NCBI GenBank assembly: GCA_003254925.1
Contig: QANZ01046144.1
Coordinates: forward strand, 409,964-473,963
From: Chamaecrista fasciculata
Lineage: Eukaryota; Streptophyta; Magnoliopsida; Fabales; Fabaceae
DNA length: 64,000 bases
Direction: 5' to 3'
Position 1 is the first letter of the stretch, and each line of letters begins with the position of its first letter. Position numbers and translations under genes: made by a program. Below are positions 1-12,702 of this stretch, in pieces. A model generated the notes under the pieces. The model had not been told where the DNA came from, ran no database searches, and saw only the letters and a program-made list of their open reading frames with translations.

Positions 1-49
<49 letters not shown>
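1..49. repeat. (GA)n microsatellite
   Basis: An uninterrupted GA dinucleotide run begins at the window edge, so its true length is unknown. Confidence 0.95.
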
Positions 50-53
<4 letters not shown>

Positions 54-1035
54 AATTTATATATATAAAAAAACATCTTATTTAAAATTTTGAGTTAATT
101 AAAAAAGGGCTGAGGCGTAAGTTTTTACAGTATTTAAAAAAGAATATTATTATGATGATATACATAAAAGTAGAGAAATGATAAGAATGAATAAGATACC
201 TAAAAAAAGCTTGAGGGTGGGGACAAATTCCTGTTCTTTGAGGGACAAGATGAACCTTGTGTACTTGTGATCCAGAAGTTCCCTCCAACAAAAGTTGAAG
301 CATGAATTTAATAATGGATATGCTTCTATATATATTATTGGATTATTGGATTCATGCATACATGCATGCATGCTTCAATAATAATAATAATGCTTGTGTG
401 AATGGTACTACAAAAATTGTTGTTGTGGGAATTACATTATTTGACCAACATATGGTACTTCACATTGTCCACTACATTCCCATTCCCCGATCCCTTCTTA
501 GTTCTTACCCATATGTGTGTGTATACAACTAGACATATATAAATATTGAAAGTGTCTATTTTAATTAGTTTTTGGATCATTTTAGATCTTGTTTTATACA
601 TAAGAAAGTTTGACCCGATTGTTTAAGTTGCAAATCGACATATTATTTTACAATTAATGTTTCTACCATATAAAATAATTAATTAAGGGTCAAATTTTCA
701 CATGTATGGAGTAGATTTTAAATTGGTTTTCAAACCCATTTTAGAAGCGTAATTTAATTAATTTTGTTTGCCGACAATTTCAACAAGAAAAACTAAAAAA
801 TTCTAAAAAATATCACATAATTTTTAACTTGTTATACTCAAACTTAAAATGGATAATTTAATTCATTTAAACGTGAAAGATAAGCTCACTTTCAAGACTT
901 AAATTTAACTTTATTTACCGATAACCTTAACTCAATAGAAAAAAGACACATAAAATAACTAGTATTATTATTACAAAAAAAAATTAAGTTTCTATGATGA
1001 CTTTTGTGGGGACAACAAATGTTGTCATGGAAAAG
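50..1035. other. AT-rich intergenic stretch
   Basis: No gene is supported here. Open frames are short, use no recognisable protein words and lie in AT-rich sequence with short ATA/ATG simple repeats. Confidence 0.7.
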
Positions 1036-1079
1036 AAGGCCTTTGGTGGCGACATTTTAGTGTCGCTATCAAAGGCCTT
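1036..1079. repeat. Short near-perfect hairpin
   Basis: Two arms, AAGGCCTTTGGTGGCGACA and its near-exact complement TGTCGCTATCAAAGGCCTT, are separated by a few bases (TTTTAG). The solo LTR at 1082 was inserted immediately at the 3' foot. Removing the LTR and one target copy restores a run from AAAGGCCTTTT into GTGATGAGG. It is probably part of an older foldback transposon whose other limits I cannot define. Confidence 0.6.
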
Positions 1080-1081
1080 TT

Positions 1082-4000
1082 TGTTGGAGATTGTGCCCTA
1101 GGGCCAATCATTTTATATGTATGAACATATGTTTTGATTAATTTATGGATGATAAATTATGTCGTTATCATATTATTAGCATGTTTACTGTGATAGCAAT
1201 CCCTGATTAATTATGCGATAATTATTCTAAAATTGTACCTGGTCGATTATTCATGTGGGAATGTGAATGAACTAAGACCAGCATGACTTCGGTGTATGGA
1301 GATACATGCATACGATGCGTTACGAGAGTCATGGTGCAATTATGTAAGGGGTTACAAGTTGCTAGACCGACCCGGGGAGTCCTGCATGGGTTTAGTCATT
1401 AGCTAGCCTTTCCTGTACACATGTCACGATGCCCTTAGACCTGAGGTCTTGACTATTCCGGCGTTGTAGATGTCGAACTTTGGCCTAGTCCAATATTGCC
1501 CGTAACAGGGTAGCCATACAGGTTAGGTACGGGTTTGGTTGTTTACCGTGCTGAGGAATGTGGTTGACCAAGAAGAAATTTTGTCCCCCATTAAGATGAG
1601 AGATATTTAACTAGCGTCCTCGATGAGTCTGTCCAAGGAATATGTGGCCACACAGGGAAAATGAGACTAACTCAAGGAATCGAGAAAGTTATGGTTTGGA
1701 TTAAGGATGACTTTCCCGTGCCTTATCCATGACCAAAATATCGTGTGACAATTGGGATTAAGACAAGGTGGTACTAAGGTTAAGTCGTTAATGTTAAAGC
1801 GATAACTCACGTGTTTTGGATAGTCGTGATGGCTTGCTAGAGTCCGCTCTCGACTTGTGAGTCATAAAGATGGTTTGCTGCCAACTTCACGTGAGGCATG
1901 CTGGGTCACACACGAGCAGGATCAAGACACCATAATGGGACACGAATTAGGGTTTAATTCGTGGGTCACTTTAGTGACACAATTTAAGACATAGTTGAAT
2001 GTCTGGGACATGAAGTCTTGTCTTAAATTAAATCTACGAATATGATATTTAAATTTGTTAGACAAGTTTAAATATATTAATTGTTAAATAGTTAATTTGA
2101 TTAATCAATTTACAATTGGATACTTGTTTAACATATTAGGGAATAATAAATTGGATAAGCCTCCTAAAAGTTAGGGGGTTATTGATTTATTAAATTCTTT
2201 AATATTGGATAACAAGAAGAAGAGGGTGGCGCCTCTTCTTGATTTTTATTAAAAAAATGTTTTATTAATTTGAATCAAGATTTGAATTTGAATTCAAGAT
2301 TTGATTTTGATTTCAAGATTCAAGTTTGAATTAAAGATATTAGGGTAATATTTTAATTCAATTTGTTAGGGAATTTGAATTCAAGATTCAAATTTGAATT
2401 AAAGATATTAGGGTAATATTTTAATTCAATTTGTTAGGGAAATTAATAAGTTGGTTATAACTCCCTAAGAGTTAGGGTTGTTATTTTAATCAGTGTTGTT
2501 GAACCCGGACCGGACCGGGAGCCGAAGTGGAAAGCGGCCTGGTTCAACCCAAAGAACCGGATTGGACTGGGAAAAACCGGCCCAAAACCGGAAAACCGGG
2601 TTCACCCGGTGGACCGATCATATTTTTTTTTTCAGCCTTCTTTTTAAAATTTGGGGTAAAACTATACTTCTGCCCCCCAAACTTTCTAATTTCTAGGCTC
2701 CTACCCCCTTTATTCTTTGAAACATCACATTAAGACCCTTAAAACTACTCAACTCCTCCACTATTGTATTCCTCATTTTGTCTACAACACTCCCATACCT
2801 TTGTTTCATTCTCATAATTATTTTTAACGTAACTTACAAATTAAACACTTCTTTCACTTCTTTACTTTTCAGTTTAGTCCCTGACAGATTCTCTTTCATA
2901 CTTTTACCTCTTTTTTCACCTATTTTACCATTCATTAGTTATATCCTTCCAAAGTCTCCTTGTAAATTATACTTCCATAATTATTTTATGCCTCTTAAAC
3001 TCTATTATCTATCAAAAAGGTCCTTCTTCAACAATTGGGGTGTTACATCTCTTAGACCCCAAAAAAAATATAGAGGGTTTATATTTAATATATTAAAAAT
3101 AATTATTTATTGCGTCATCCGGTCCAAATATCCGGTCCGACCGGTTCAACCGATCAGACCGTGAATCGAACACTTGTCTGAGTCTTTGTCCGGTTCGGTT
3201 ATGACAACACTGATTTTAATTATTCAATTCCTATAATATATATATATATGAGGTTGGCGCATATTTTAAGATCAAGGGCAAGATTTGATCTTGAAATTTG
3301 AATTTAAATGTGCAATTCGAATTCTAGGGGTTAAAATATTAAAGTAATATTTTAATAAAGAATTCAATTCCTCATGACTCATTCCAACCAATAGGGTTTG
3401 AGCATTCAAGATTTAGTTTCAAGATTTGATCTTGAAATCTAAATTAGGATTGCCTATTAATCATGGATTATAATATTAATGTAATATTATAAATCAAGAT
3501 TTATGATTCCCTAGATTATAATAACTTTGTAATTATTATATTCAAGATTTAGGGATTCCCTAATTAGATTTGGGAATTCCCTAATTTTAGAAATGAGTAT
3601 ATATATATATATGAGTCATACAAGTCGTTTTTTCTCAAGGTTTTTAGTGGGACTAAAATTTAGTCTAACCCTAAGTGGTGAGAGGGAAAAGTCGCCTATT
3701 TCTAAGAGAGAAGGGAGAGTTATTTCCGATCTAACCCTAATCCTAGAGAGAGAAGCGATTTTGTATGTGTGAGAAAGTGAGAGTGAGGCGCCAAGAAATG
3801 GTTTCTTGGTAGAGTGTTCATCTCTCTTGTGCGCCACTTGGTTTTGGGGATTCAAGAAGTGTTCTTGAAGATCGCCACTTGGTTCTTGGGAATTCAAGAA
3901 GTGTTCTTGAATCCAAGATTGTAGATTGGTTCCCGTATTCTCTTGGGAAGAAGAGAAGGAGGCTAGCACCTAGGTGTCTGCCAAACTGTTCGTGTGGATC

Positions 4001-4193
4001 ACCGGCAGAGGAAGGACACGCATTGCTGTGGACTTCTCTGAATCGCAATTCAAAGCTACCGATTGAATTTTTAAGTATACATCTTCTTTTACTAGAATAA
4101 ATGCAAATAGTGGATCCTGGAAGGGAATTATAGAGTACGCTTTTAAAGTTTTTTTTTGTTTTTCCACTGCGCTGGCTCTATAATTTCCCAACA
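1082..4193. mobile_element. Solo LTR of an LTR retrotransposon, with a nested hAT element
   Basis: The element begins TGTTGGAGAT and ends TTTCCCAACA, the usual TG...CA termini with a short inverted repeat (TGTTGG/CCAACA). It is flanked by the 5-bp direct repeat CTTTT (1077-1081 and 4194-4198). No second LTR, internal region or gag/pol similarity was found, so it reads as a solo LTR of about 2.4 kb once the 722-bp nested insertion is removed. It contains internal tandem duplications around 2300-2440 and 3830-3910 and a TATA-like stretch near 3600. The identical target duplication argues against great age, but the hAT element entered later. It is a fossil; the superfamily (Copia or Gypsy) cannot be decided. 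Confidence 0.75.
2491..3212. mobile_element. Non-autonomous hAT-type element nested in the solo LTR
   Basis: The termini are CAGTGTTGTT and ACAACACTG, forming terminal inverted repeats. The exact 8-bp direct repeat ATTTTAAT (2483-2490 and 3213-3220) is the hAT hallmark. Subterminal regions are rich in ACCGG/CCGGT words on both sides, while the centre is AT-rich. At 722 bp with no transposase it is a MITE-like deletion derivative. Confidence 0.85.
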
Positions 4194-4198
4194 CTTTT

Positions 4199-7140
4199 GT
4201 GATGAGGTTATAGATACATCGATATGTTCTAATTCCTATAATAATAACTCTTAATTTGTCATAATCGAATTTGGAATGAGAGATAAACGATATTCATTAA
4301 TTTGAGATAAAAAGTGAAATTATAAAAATATGAGGGACCAACCTAAAATAAATGAATATTTAAGACTAGTTTAAAATCTACCACATCTCTTCATTAATTG
4401 AGATTTTATTTCTTTTAGTGACTATCCATTCTTTGAAAGCCTATAAAATAATTTATTTAATGTTTTTTTTAATTATCAACTGTCATGATCCCCAGATAGA
4501 TGTTACTGATCAAATTTACATTTGTTCACCAGGAAAAAAAAATTATATTTTAGACTAAATTAAACCCCTTATAGTCCATGTCTCTTTAATTAAGAACTAC
4601 TTAAACTTTAAATATAATCGTAAGGCCAAGTTCTCTAAGGATATTCTATTATTCTATATATCTCAATTATGATCAGACTGGAATAATTCATAATACTTGA
4701 GGATGAATGGATGATGGCAAAACACACACACACATATATATATATATATATTGAAAAGGAATCATTAAAAATATTGTGGTAATTATAACTAGAGCACTGA
4801 GACATTCTAAAAGAAAAAGTTAAAACCAGCTATATATCCATAAAATTCCCAAACATGCAGTTCTGTCTACATGTGAAGCAACCCACAATAATCTAACTTC
4901 ATTGTTAAACAATAAACGAAATAATTTCATTTTTTATTACAAAAACAAATAATATATAATAGCACCAATAATTTATCACTGTTCAGTTGTCAGTCACACA
5001 TATTGCATGTGAAAGGGAATATATATATACAAGTCTATTAGTAATTAATGGGGATACCAATAAAAATTAATTATATTTGCAAGGTCAATATATATCAAAG
5101 GGAATGCATGCATGTACTACTGATCCATTTTATTTCTTATATATATACATATACATGCATTGTAATTAAAGTAACATGATATTGTTTGAGATTTCAAATT
5201 TCCAAAGATATGGTAATATTTTGACTTCCTAAGTCTTTTGGAGTTTTGGTTATAACTTACAAGTATAGTACATAACCATGTGGTATATTAATTTGCCAGT
5301 TAATATGTTGATTAATTTGTTTGTTGTGGCCAAATGATATATCAAACACGTACCTTTAAATGGTAAGTAAGGGTTAGGCCCCAAAGAAATAAGGAGAAAA
5401 TTAACTTTTTTTTAATAATAATCAATGAAGTTCCCTACAATCAGTGAATGTCTTTGTCAACCCATGATTTGAACTGAAATTTAGAATAGTAATTGTAGAT
5501 GATCCATGTGTTGGCATTGATTATAAGTATTATATACATAATTTTTATTAAGATTTTTAAAAGTCATTTCATACCTAAAAAAAAGCGCAAAAACTTAAAT
5601 ATCTAAATGATGATAGGTATTTAGTTCTTAAAAGGATGATAGATATTTCAATTTAATCCTTAAAAGATAAAATTATAAATTTTAATGTAATTAATATCAA
5701 TTTAGTCATTTTGTTAAAGATATTAACCAAAAATTAAATAACAACTATGATGTGATTATAAATTTTGCTGACATTATACTAAATAATTTATATTAAAAAT
5801 TATATTAGTTAACCATTAAATTTGAATTAATATATTAACAAAATAATCAAATTGATTGTAATTGTATCTTTAAGAGACTAAATCTTATACTTTTATCTTT
5901 TAAGAATTGAATTAAAAAATTTACTATATTTCAAAATTAAATTATTAATTTATTCTAAAAGAACTTAATTATTAGTGTTCGGATTCTAACTTATCCACTT
6001 TTATTGGTTGAAGTATAAATAAATGGATCAAAATGAAACAAATACCAATGTAATAATCATAGAAGGATCATATTTAAATATGGACTTCTACATTTTTTTA
6101 ACAAAGTCCCTAGCTTTGTGTATTACGCTTTAGAAAAGAATTTAACAACATACATAAATACAACAAACATATCTTATGCCATACGACATCAAGGCATTTT
6201 TGAAAGATTATAATTAACTTGTTAATTAGTTCTTAGACCCATTTGATGATGCAATTAAGGAATGTACGAGAAGAAATCTCAGAATCTCAATATAATAAAA
6301 CAATTTGGGGATATAAACTGAAAATTGGAAGTGGAAATGGAGGACCCACCAATGAGAGTTGCATGTGATGTTCCCCATTTGTCACTATAACATGTGGCGA
6401 TCACATGCTATGAATTTGAGGCCTAAGCCTTTGTCCAATGGTTGCTTCATTTCATTACAAAGGGCTCAGATTTTGCAGGCAGAGCAGCATTCATGGGGTC
6501 CCTTAATATTTCTTCCCTCCAAAATTGATGATGAGCACAAGCAAATTCATTCTTAACAAAATAACCAATGACCCCATTCATTCAAACATGACAAAGGGAA
6601 AAACAAATGGTACACAGGTTCAAGGTAGTACAAGTAGTGAACGAACAAGTTGTGCACTAAAGGTATTTGATAAAATTCCAAGCAGAAAAAGAAGAAAGAT
6701 GTGGTACAAATAGGGTATTCTAATTTCTAGGTAAAGGCCAAAGGTACACATTTATGGCAGAAAAGGAACAGGGTCTACTGTCTAGTCTATCTATCATTCA
6801 TTTTACCTTTTTTTTTTTTGGACAAGATTCATTTTACCTTTGGCATTTACTTGAACAACAATTTTGAAAAGTTTACTTTCAGGTTAACCTAAGATATTTT
6901 AAGTTTTTACCATCAGATTACACGTGTATTAATTTAGGAGTCCAGGTGTGTGGGAGCGTGGAGCATGTGCTTAGGTGCAGTGGGCACTGGGCAAAGTTTT
7001 GCTTGATGAGATAAGGAAACCCAATAAAAAGGGGTTTATGTTCCTTTCTTTTACACCCTCATCTCACGGATCTTGCCTCTCTCTCTCTCTCTCTCTAGAA
7101 TTGAATTCTCTTCTCTCTCACAGAATTCCTGAGCATAAGA
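4199..7140. other. Intergenic region with CA/TA microsatellites
   Basis: No coding region is supported. It contains a (CA)n(TA)n run near 4722-4752, AT-rich DNA and, at 6811, one poly(A)-type micro-insertion. The part from about 6900 is probably the promoter of the small gene at 7255; it includes a CT-rich run (7077-7096). Confidence 0.6.
6811..6826 (-). mobile_element. Poly(A) micro-insertion 1
   Basis: An exact 15-bp direct repeat ATTCATTTTACCTTT (6796-6810 and 6827-6841) flanks a 16-bp insert. Read on the minus strand the insert is CTTGTCC followed by a run of A. This is the signature of target-primed retroposition with nearly the whole element missing. Confidence 0.6.
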
Positions 7141-7150
7141 ATATATAAGG
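7141..7150 (+). promoter_or_regulatory. TATA box of the small gene at 7255
   Basis: ATATATAAGG lies about 105 bp upstream of the start codon, a normal plant spacing for a short 5' leader. The assignment is by position and motif only. Confidence 0.45.
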
Positions 7151-7254
7151 CCTAGACCACACAGTCATAACTCATAACTCAAACAAACACAGTTGGCATC
7201 AAATTCCAAAGGGCACGTTTCAAGTTTCAACAGCTTCTTGTTTCTGTGACCCAA

Positions 7255-7604
7255 ATGGCATCTTGGAAGAAGACCATCACATCCCCATTCAGAAAAGCTT
7301 GCACTTTCTTCAACCAGCAACCGCCAAGGGATCATCCTCACAATAAGAAGTCTCAAGCAGGTGTGTGTGTGTGTGTTTTCGGTCATATATGTATATATGA
7401 TATATCAATCATGATATATATATGCATATACTTCTGTTCTGCTGTGTATTGACTTGGTTTGGGGATGATTTTGCAGAACAAGAGAACAGGGGAATGGATC
7501 ATCTTCATGGTGAAGTCATGGCGTGTGGGTATGAGGATGTGCAAGTTATGTGGTCTATCCTTGACAAGTCCAAATCCACTGCCTGCAATATCACTTCTTC
7601 ATGA
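7255..7604 (+). CDS. Conserved small plant protein, 77 aa, two exons
   Basis: Exons are 7255-7360 and 7477-7604, joined at GCAG|gtgtgt...ttgcag|AA; the intron begins with a TG microsatellite. The product starts MASWKKTITSPFRKACTFFN and contains GEVMACGYEDVQVMWSILDK near residues 45-65. The basic, amphipathic N-terminus and the acidic MACxYEDVQVMWS motif resemble a family of small plant proteins of unknown function that I recall as including Arabidopsis At1g48330/At3g17580; that recollection is unverified. A locus near At3g17590 would fit the adjacent BSH gene. No signal peptide or membrane segment is visible. A TATA box lies upstream. The splice keeps the frame, and the protein ends at a TGA in exon 2. 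The gene model is reliable; the function is unknown. Confidence 0.8.
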
Positions 7605-9846
7605 CCTGTCTCAACCAAAACACTAACAATCCTCTCTCAGAAATTGGCAGATGTTTTTTGTGTGATCAAGTTTGGGTCATAAATTGCATCATACTAACTT
7701 TGTTTTAGCTAGCTAGCTAGCTGTTAGATGGATGGCTAGCTTTTGAATCTGGTGTGAGTGCAATTTCCTCTGCAGACAAAAAAAATAGAGAGATTGGTGT
7801 TTTGGTGTTTGTAATTCTTGCAAGCTAAGATGTTGTCTATAGGGAATCCCCATGATTGATGAACAAATATCATGGTGAGATTTTTAATGAAATTAGATCT
7901 TTTTTTTTCTTTTTCTTTTTTCCCTCTGTTTTCCCTTGTATCCTCTGCTTACTGCTCTCTGTGCCTTCTCTATGGTGTCTTTAATCTTATCTCTTGTGTA
8001 TGGTCTATGGAGAAGAAAGATAGGATTCTATGGGACCCCACCTTGCATGATTGGAATGAATAATGTACTATTGCTTCAGTGATGTTAATGGGATTCTATT
8101 TTTTTTTTCCTTTTTCTTGTTCTAAGTGATATGCCTTAAAAGATTAAGAGGGGTCCTTCTAAGAATACATTTCCAAGAATTTATTATTAAAGTGCTCTGA
8201 AAGAAATGGAACGAGATTGATATTTTGGCATCCAATGTCATGAGTATGGTGGTTGTGTATAACGTCCAAGGTATAGCAGTCCTTATTTTGTAATGTGGTC
8301 CCTAGGGCCAAACATTCTTATTTTAAGGGTGATATGAAGTATAAACCACACAAAGATAGATTTTTTTGTCCCTCCTTTCATTGCATGAAAATGACGGACG
8401 GTGTTCTAATTCAAGGACCAATCAATAATTATGTGGAAAGTAACTAATTACCTTAAGTCCACAAAATGCCCCCACAAGCTATATTTCTGTTATGGTGTTC
8501 TATTATTGTCTTTGATTTTATTATCATTCTTGTGAGTTAATTAGTTCATACATTAATGGAGAATATATTTGTATTGAGAGTATTGGATTAAAACAGAAAA
8601 AAAAATTATAAAAAACATCAAAATTAAAATTCTAAAAACTTAAGCAAAACCTGCCTTGAACATACGTACCAGCAGTATTAATGTGAAGATTATAATTGAA
8701 CGTTCACTCATTTCAATGCAAACACATCATTGTCCCACACTCCCACTTGATTGGAAAAGTCATGTGGCAATGAGGAATTCCCTTACCCTGCTATATGCTA
8801 TGGGGTAGGTACATATGAAGATTGTCGTTTCTCTGTGATAGTGAAGATGGAGGTAGGAAAGAACAAAACTTTACAGTGTAATGACTAATGACGAAATGAT
8901 GATCATCACCATCATCATGGCCACAGAGAAAACTAACACAAGAAATAATTAATTTCTGTAGTGGTCAAAATTCAAAAACTTATCCAGAAAAAAAGTTTTG
9001 AGCTTGAGATATATACTATAGCATCATTATCCATGTTAAGTTTAAAAATTATTATACATAAATCTTGAAATTTTCACATTTATTATTTCCGAAGAGTTTA
9101 TGAATAAGATAATAAAAAGTTGAATGATTAAAAAAAAATCGGCAACTAATCAGCCTAACCAGAGGAATATTGTGCTGCTGCACGTAAACTCATAACAATC
9201 CAAATCTTAAGAGCATGCTGCATGCATGATTTGAGTATTATTGATCCAACTAAACAACAAGAAGTTAACTCACTTAGGAAGGATGCATAATGAATAAACG
9301 CGACAAACACCATAACATCCAAAGATATAGTTTTGATGTATACTTTAAGCTGTCTTATCATATCAGATTCGAATGTTAGGCATATATACCGCTCCTCTTT
9401 TTTGGTTCCGGTACTCTTGCCTCTTAGTGAATGATGGACTTGAGGGGTTATACGATCAACTTGAACACAGTAAAATTAGTTCTAATTTAGGCAAAGATTT
9501 CATAAAATACTATAAACTGAAGTAATTTTTTTTTTTTTGGGCCTGATTATAAACTGAAGTTCCAGTGAGCCTCAATACTTAACTTAAAAATCAGAATTAG
9601 CTAAGACCTAAGAGAGTGAAAGAGAGGGAGGAGGTCACAGAAACCTCCCAGAATATTAGAAATTACCTACATTTTGCTGAGGACGATCTATTCTTTTACT
9701 AATAAATGTGAGACTAAAGGGACTTGACAGAATTATGAAAAGGATGGATTTTAAAGGTCTTAGCATACACAGGCTATATAAATGGTCCTTAAAGGTCGAT
9801 CTTAGCCTATATTTTTCAAAATAATAAATGGCTAATCAATGCCAAG
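7605..9846. other. Intergenic region between convergent genes
   Basis: This is the 3' flank of the small gene and the 3' flank of BSH. I see no coding signal, only AT-rich DNA, pyrimidine runs (7896-7925, 8098-8115) and one poly(A)-type micro-insertion at 9524. Confidence 0.6.
9524..9547 (-). mobile_element. Poly(A) micro-insertion 2
   Basis: The direct repeat TATAAACTGAAGT (9511-9523 and 9548-9560) flanks an insert that reads on the minus strand as ATCAGGCCC plus a run of about 13 A. Same structure as the insertion at 6811. Confidence 0.6.
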
Positions 9847-12324
9847 TCACCTGAGATTCCTCTCTTCCTTTGCTTCAAGGGCATCAACTTCCTCGTTCGA
9901 TAGAAGGTCAACAATGGGTTCATATACGTCCCACTCCTTTCTTTTCCTGATGTATTCAAGCAGAATAAGCAATATTGGTCACATATTTTCAATTTAAATT
10001 ACCCAAAAATCTCATCATTAGTACATTAATCACAAAAAAAAATATATGAATGATAATCAAAGGAAGGCTTATGTATTCAAGCAGAATAAGCAATATTGGT
10101 CACATATTTTCAATTTAAATTACCCAAAAATCGCATCATTAGTACATTAATCACAAAAAAACAAATATATGAATGATAATCAAAGGAAGGCTTATGTGTA
10201 TAAACCAAAACTTGTAAAGTGGAAGTGGATAAACCATTGGTTTATATAATATCAAATTTCGTCAAGTGCTTTGAATTTATGACATTTACTCACCGAACAA
10301 CGCTAGCTCTCTGACCAAATAACTTGACCAAGTCCACTGCTGTAGCACCTCCTTTACTGTTAAGGATTGATCAACAAAGATACAAATGAAACAATGGATC
10401 AGAAACACATATGTGGATTTCTTTCCCAAGAAAAAAAATTGCTTTCACCACAACAAATGAGCTAGAAGACAAGCATATAAAACCTGACTGGAGTATATTC
10501 AAACCCCCGACGTCCCTTCTTATTCATTCTGCTTTCTCTTGCTGAGACTACACTTTGAATTGCAATCTAAATACAAAGAAATTAAGGGTATGGTAACTGA
10601 ATACATTTTAGCTTTTGGGCATGATATATCAACCAAGCAATAAAACAACTGACCTCATAAAGTTGCGCTCTGATGGCAAAGGCGATAGCTGGCTACAAAA
10701 AGGAAATGTTTTATGATTAAGTATGATTTCAAGAGCTCCAGATGAGTGTCTAATGTGTGTGTGTGTGTGAGAAAGAGAAACAGACAGAGACAGAGTATTC
10801 ACAGATGAAAACAGGGATGAATTCTGAATTCTACACCAATTTTTGTTCGCCATAATTTTTTAATCATAACATACACAAAAAAAAGTACCAAAGCAAATTA
10901 ATTTTTGCACCAGCCTTACTCTGTTATGTAACAGGATAAAATTTCTGGCCAACCATGTCCAGTTGTTCACAAAAGTTACAATTACTGTCGCATGAAGTTA
11001 TTAAGAATAATTTTAGACGCTTACTCCAACTTCAGGGTCTTCAATGCCCATGTCTTTGCAAAAGGTTCTTGCAAACTCTTCAGGATCACTCTCAAAGTTG
11101 TTCAAGTCCTAAAATTCAATGAATTTAGACATACAATGGCTAATAACAACATAAAAGTGCAGCAGATAAGAGTTTGAATTTTAAGAGGTAATGTGAAAGC
11201 CTCAATCTTACCCATAAAAACTGGTCCTTTATGAGAGTATGATTTACACGAAGATCAAGCTATTGATAAACAACAAAATATTTACATTAGTGAGCATTTC
11301 ACTATGGGGAAAAAGAATACATGAGTTGTATTTATTATATATTAGGCAAATATGAATGTGGGGTCAAATCTTAAAATGTCAAGAAAGAAAGACCTTGATT
11401 GGAACAATCTTCTCTCCAGCATACATATCTTGACCCTCATATGATCGAAATTCTGCAAGCTGTGTCTGATAACAGAAGTGCGAGCATACATTCAATAAAA
11501 CGTTGGGAAAATGAACATGCGAAGAAAGCAACTTTAAAAAATGTTGAAAAGTAGCAAGGCAAAAAGCACTTGTCATTGCAATGTGCAAGTTGCAACAAGA
11601 AGGAAAGGTAATATCTAGTTATCTCGTAACTTGAATCGATTGAGCAATCTGTGTAACAAAACCCGGAGGCAGCTTCAAGTCTTTAACTGTCCTTTTTGCA
11701 AAGATCACCACCTCTGAATCGGGATCTAGAATATAGAAATTTACATCATAAATTCATAACAACTCATTAGACACATGGACAATATATTCTCATTACTCTA
11801 CTGTTCTATTATCAAAATAGGAACAAATAGGCACGCATAGAACCAGTTAAAATTCCAAAATGGAATTTGGAAAATTCATAGTACCCATGTCTTGACTGTA
11901 ACATTTTCATCATACAATAAAGACCAGTAGCATTATATGCCAAAATTTCCTAAGCTACTCGTTTCTGAATAAATTTAAAATTGTTAGCTAATATAGAGTA
12001 TACATTTTTTTCAAAGAATAAGAAGCCAAATTAGAATGGAAAAATGGAACGCGAACAACGATAGACAAGTAATCATAGCAAGAGAAGGGAAACTTACCAG
12101 AAGGGTTCCAAGTGAAGGCATCCTTGTATCTCTGGCCGTCAATTTCAATATCCAGCCGAATGGGTACCAAATTATCAGCAGTTGGGCTGCGAGTACATTT
12201 AACTGTTAGCTCATATAACCCAAAAACACGAAAACCAGATAATAAGAGAGAGAATGAAGATTATTTGAACTTACATCCTGAACTTGACGGGAGTTCTGTA
12301 GAACGCAGAAGTAGGGGTCTTCAT
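9847..12324 (-). CDS. BSH: SNF5/SMARCB1-type chromatin remodeling subunit BSH
   Basis: This is the core subunit of SWI/SNF-type ATP-dependent nucleosome remodelers in the nucleus. Ten coding exons (minus strand): 12324-12275, 12186-12098, 11725-11631, 11465-11394, 11259-11212, 11108-11025, 10692-10654, 10566-10484, 10356-10294 and 9946-9847. All junctions are GT-AG and keep one frame of 240 codons, the length I know for Arabidopsis BUSHY. The N-terminus is MKTPTSAFYRTPVKFR. The SNF5 domain carries its two repeats, the first around NLVPIRLDIEIDGQRYKDAF and the second around KIVPIKLDLRVNHTLIKDQF. The C-terminus has YEPIVDLLSNEEVDALEAKE. Residue 17 is Ile, where I recall Met in Arabidopsis. The last intron contains a 121-bp tandem duplication. 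The upstream region (12.6-12.7 kb) has Site II motifs, fitting a constitutively expressed gene. Confidence 0.95.
9951..10196. repeat. 121-bp tandem duplication in the last BSH intron
   Basis: Two head-to-tail copies start at 9951 and 10072 and differ by one substitution (CTC/CGC) and a short indel in an A-run. The first copy abuts the 3' splice site of exon 10, so the second copy carries a near-copy of the acceptor region (minus strand GAATACATAAG against the real GAATACATCAG). High identity implies a recent event. Confidence 0.9.
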
Positions 12325-12359
12325 CACTGGTTTTTCCCTGCCAAATCAGCTTATCCTTT

Positions 12360-12388
12360 ACTACTACTACTACTACTACTACTACTAT
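12360..12388. repeat. (ACT)n microsatellite in the BSH 5' leader region
   Basis: A perfect trinucleotide run about 35-65 bp upstream of the BSH start codon. On the transcribed strand it reads as TAG/AGT repeats, probably inside the 5' UTR. Confidence 0.85.
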
Positions 12389-12629
12389 TTCCTATCGGAT
12401 TCTTGATTCCCTTTGGACGCTGCGTAATTGGTTCAAAATTGGGGCAAATCTTTGAGCTTCAGCCAAAATTAAGACACTTCATCCAGTGAATCGTGCAAGT
12501 GCGAGCGGGAAGGAAATTCAATTAACGAAAAGAAAAGAAAGGGGAAGTTCTAGGGAAGAAGGTAAAATTCCTGAGAAAGCAACGCGTGAGATTGATTTGA
12601 AGCCCCATGGTGAATTTATTTTTTGAACT

Positions 12630-12702
12630 AGCCCATTTATATTGTGGTGAATTCTGGGCCTTCCTACATGTAGGCCCAATCTCTCTGGGTTAACATAGCC
12701 CA
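12630..12702 (-). promoter_or_regulatory. Cluster of four Site II motifs upstream of BSH
   Basis: TGGGCT/TGGGCC motifs occur at 12630-12635, 12655-12660 (opposite strand), 12673-12678 and 12697-12702, some 300-380 bp upstream of the BSH start. Site II elements are known TCP-bound motifs of growth-related genes; the link to BSH is by position. Confidence 0.5.

Noticed and set aside
350-372. TGCATGCATGCATGC palindrome as a regulatory array
   Set aside because: Short alternating ATGC repeats occur elsewhere in AT-rich plant DNA. No gene is nearby and there is no partner motif.
2493-3164. Open frames of 67-128 codons
   Set aside because: They lie entirely inside the hAT element, with Pro/Arg/Gly words from ACCGG repeats and no transposase motifs.
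12112-12489. 125-codon plus-strand open frame
   Set aside because: It is antisense to the first BSH exons and runs through the ACT microsatellite (poly-Leu). BSH on the minus strand explains the locus.
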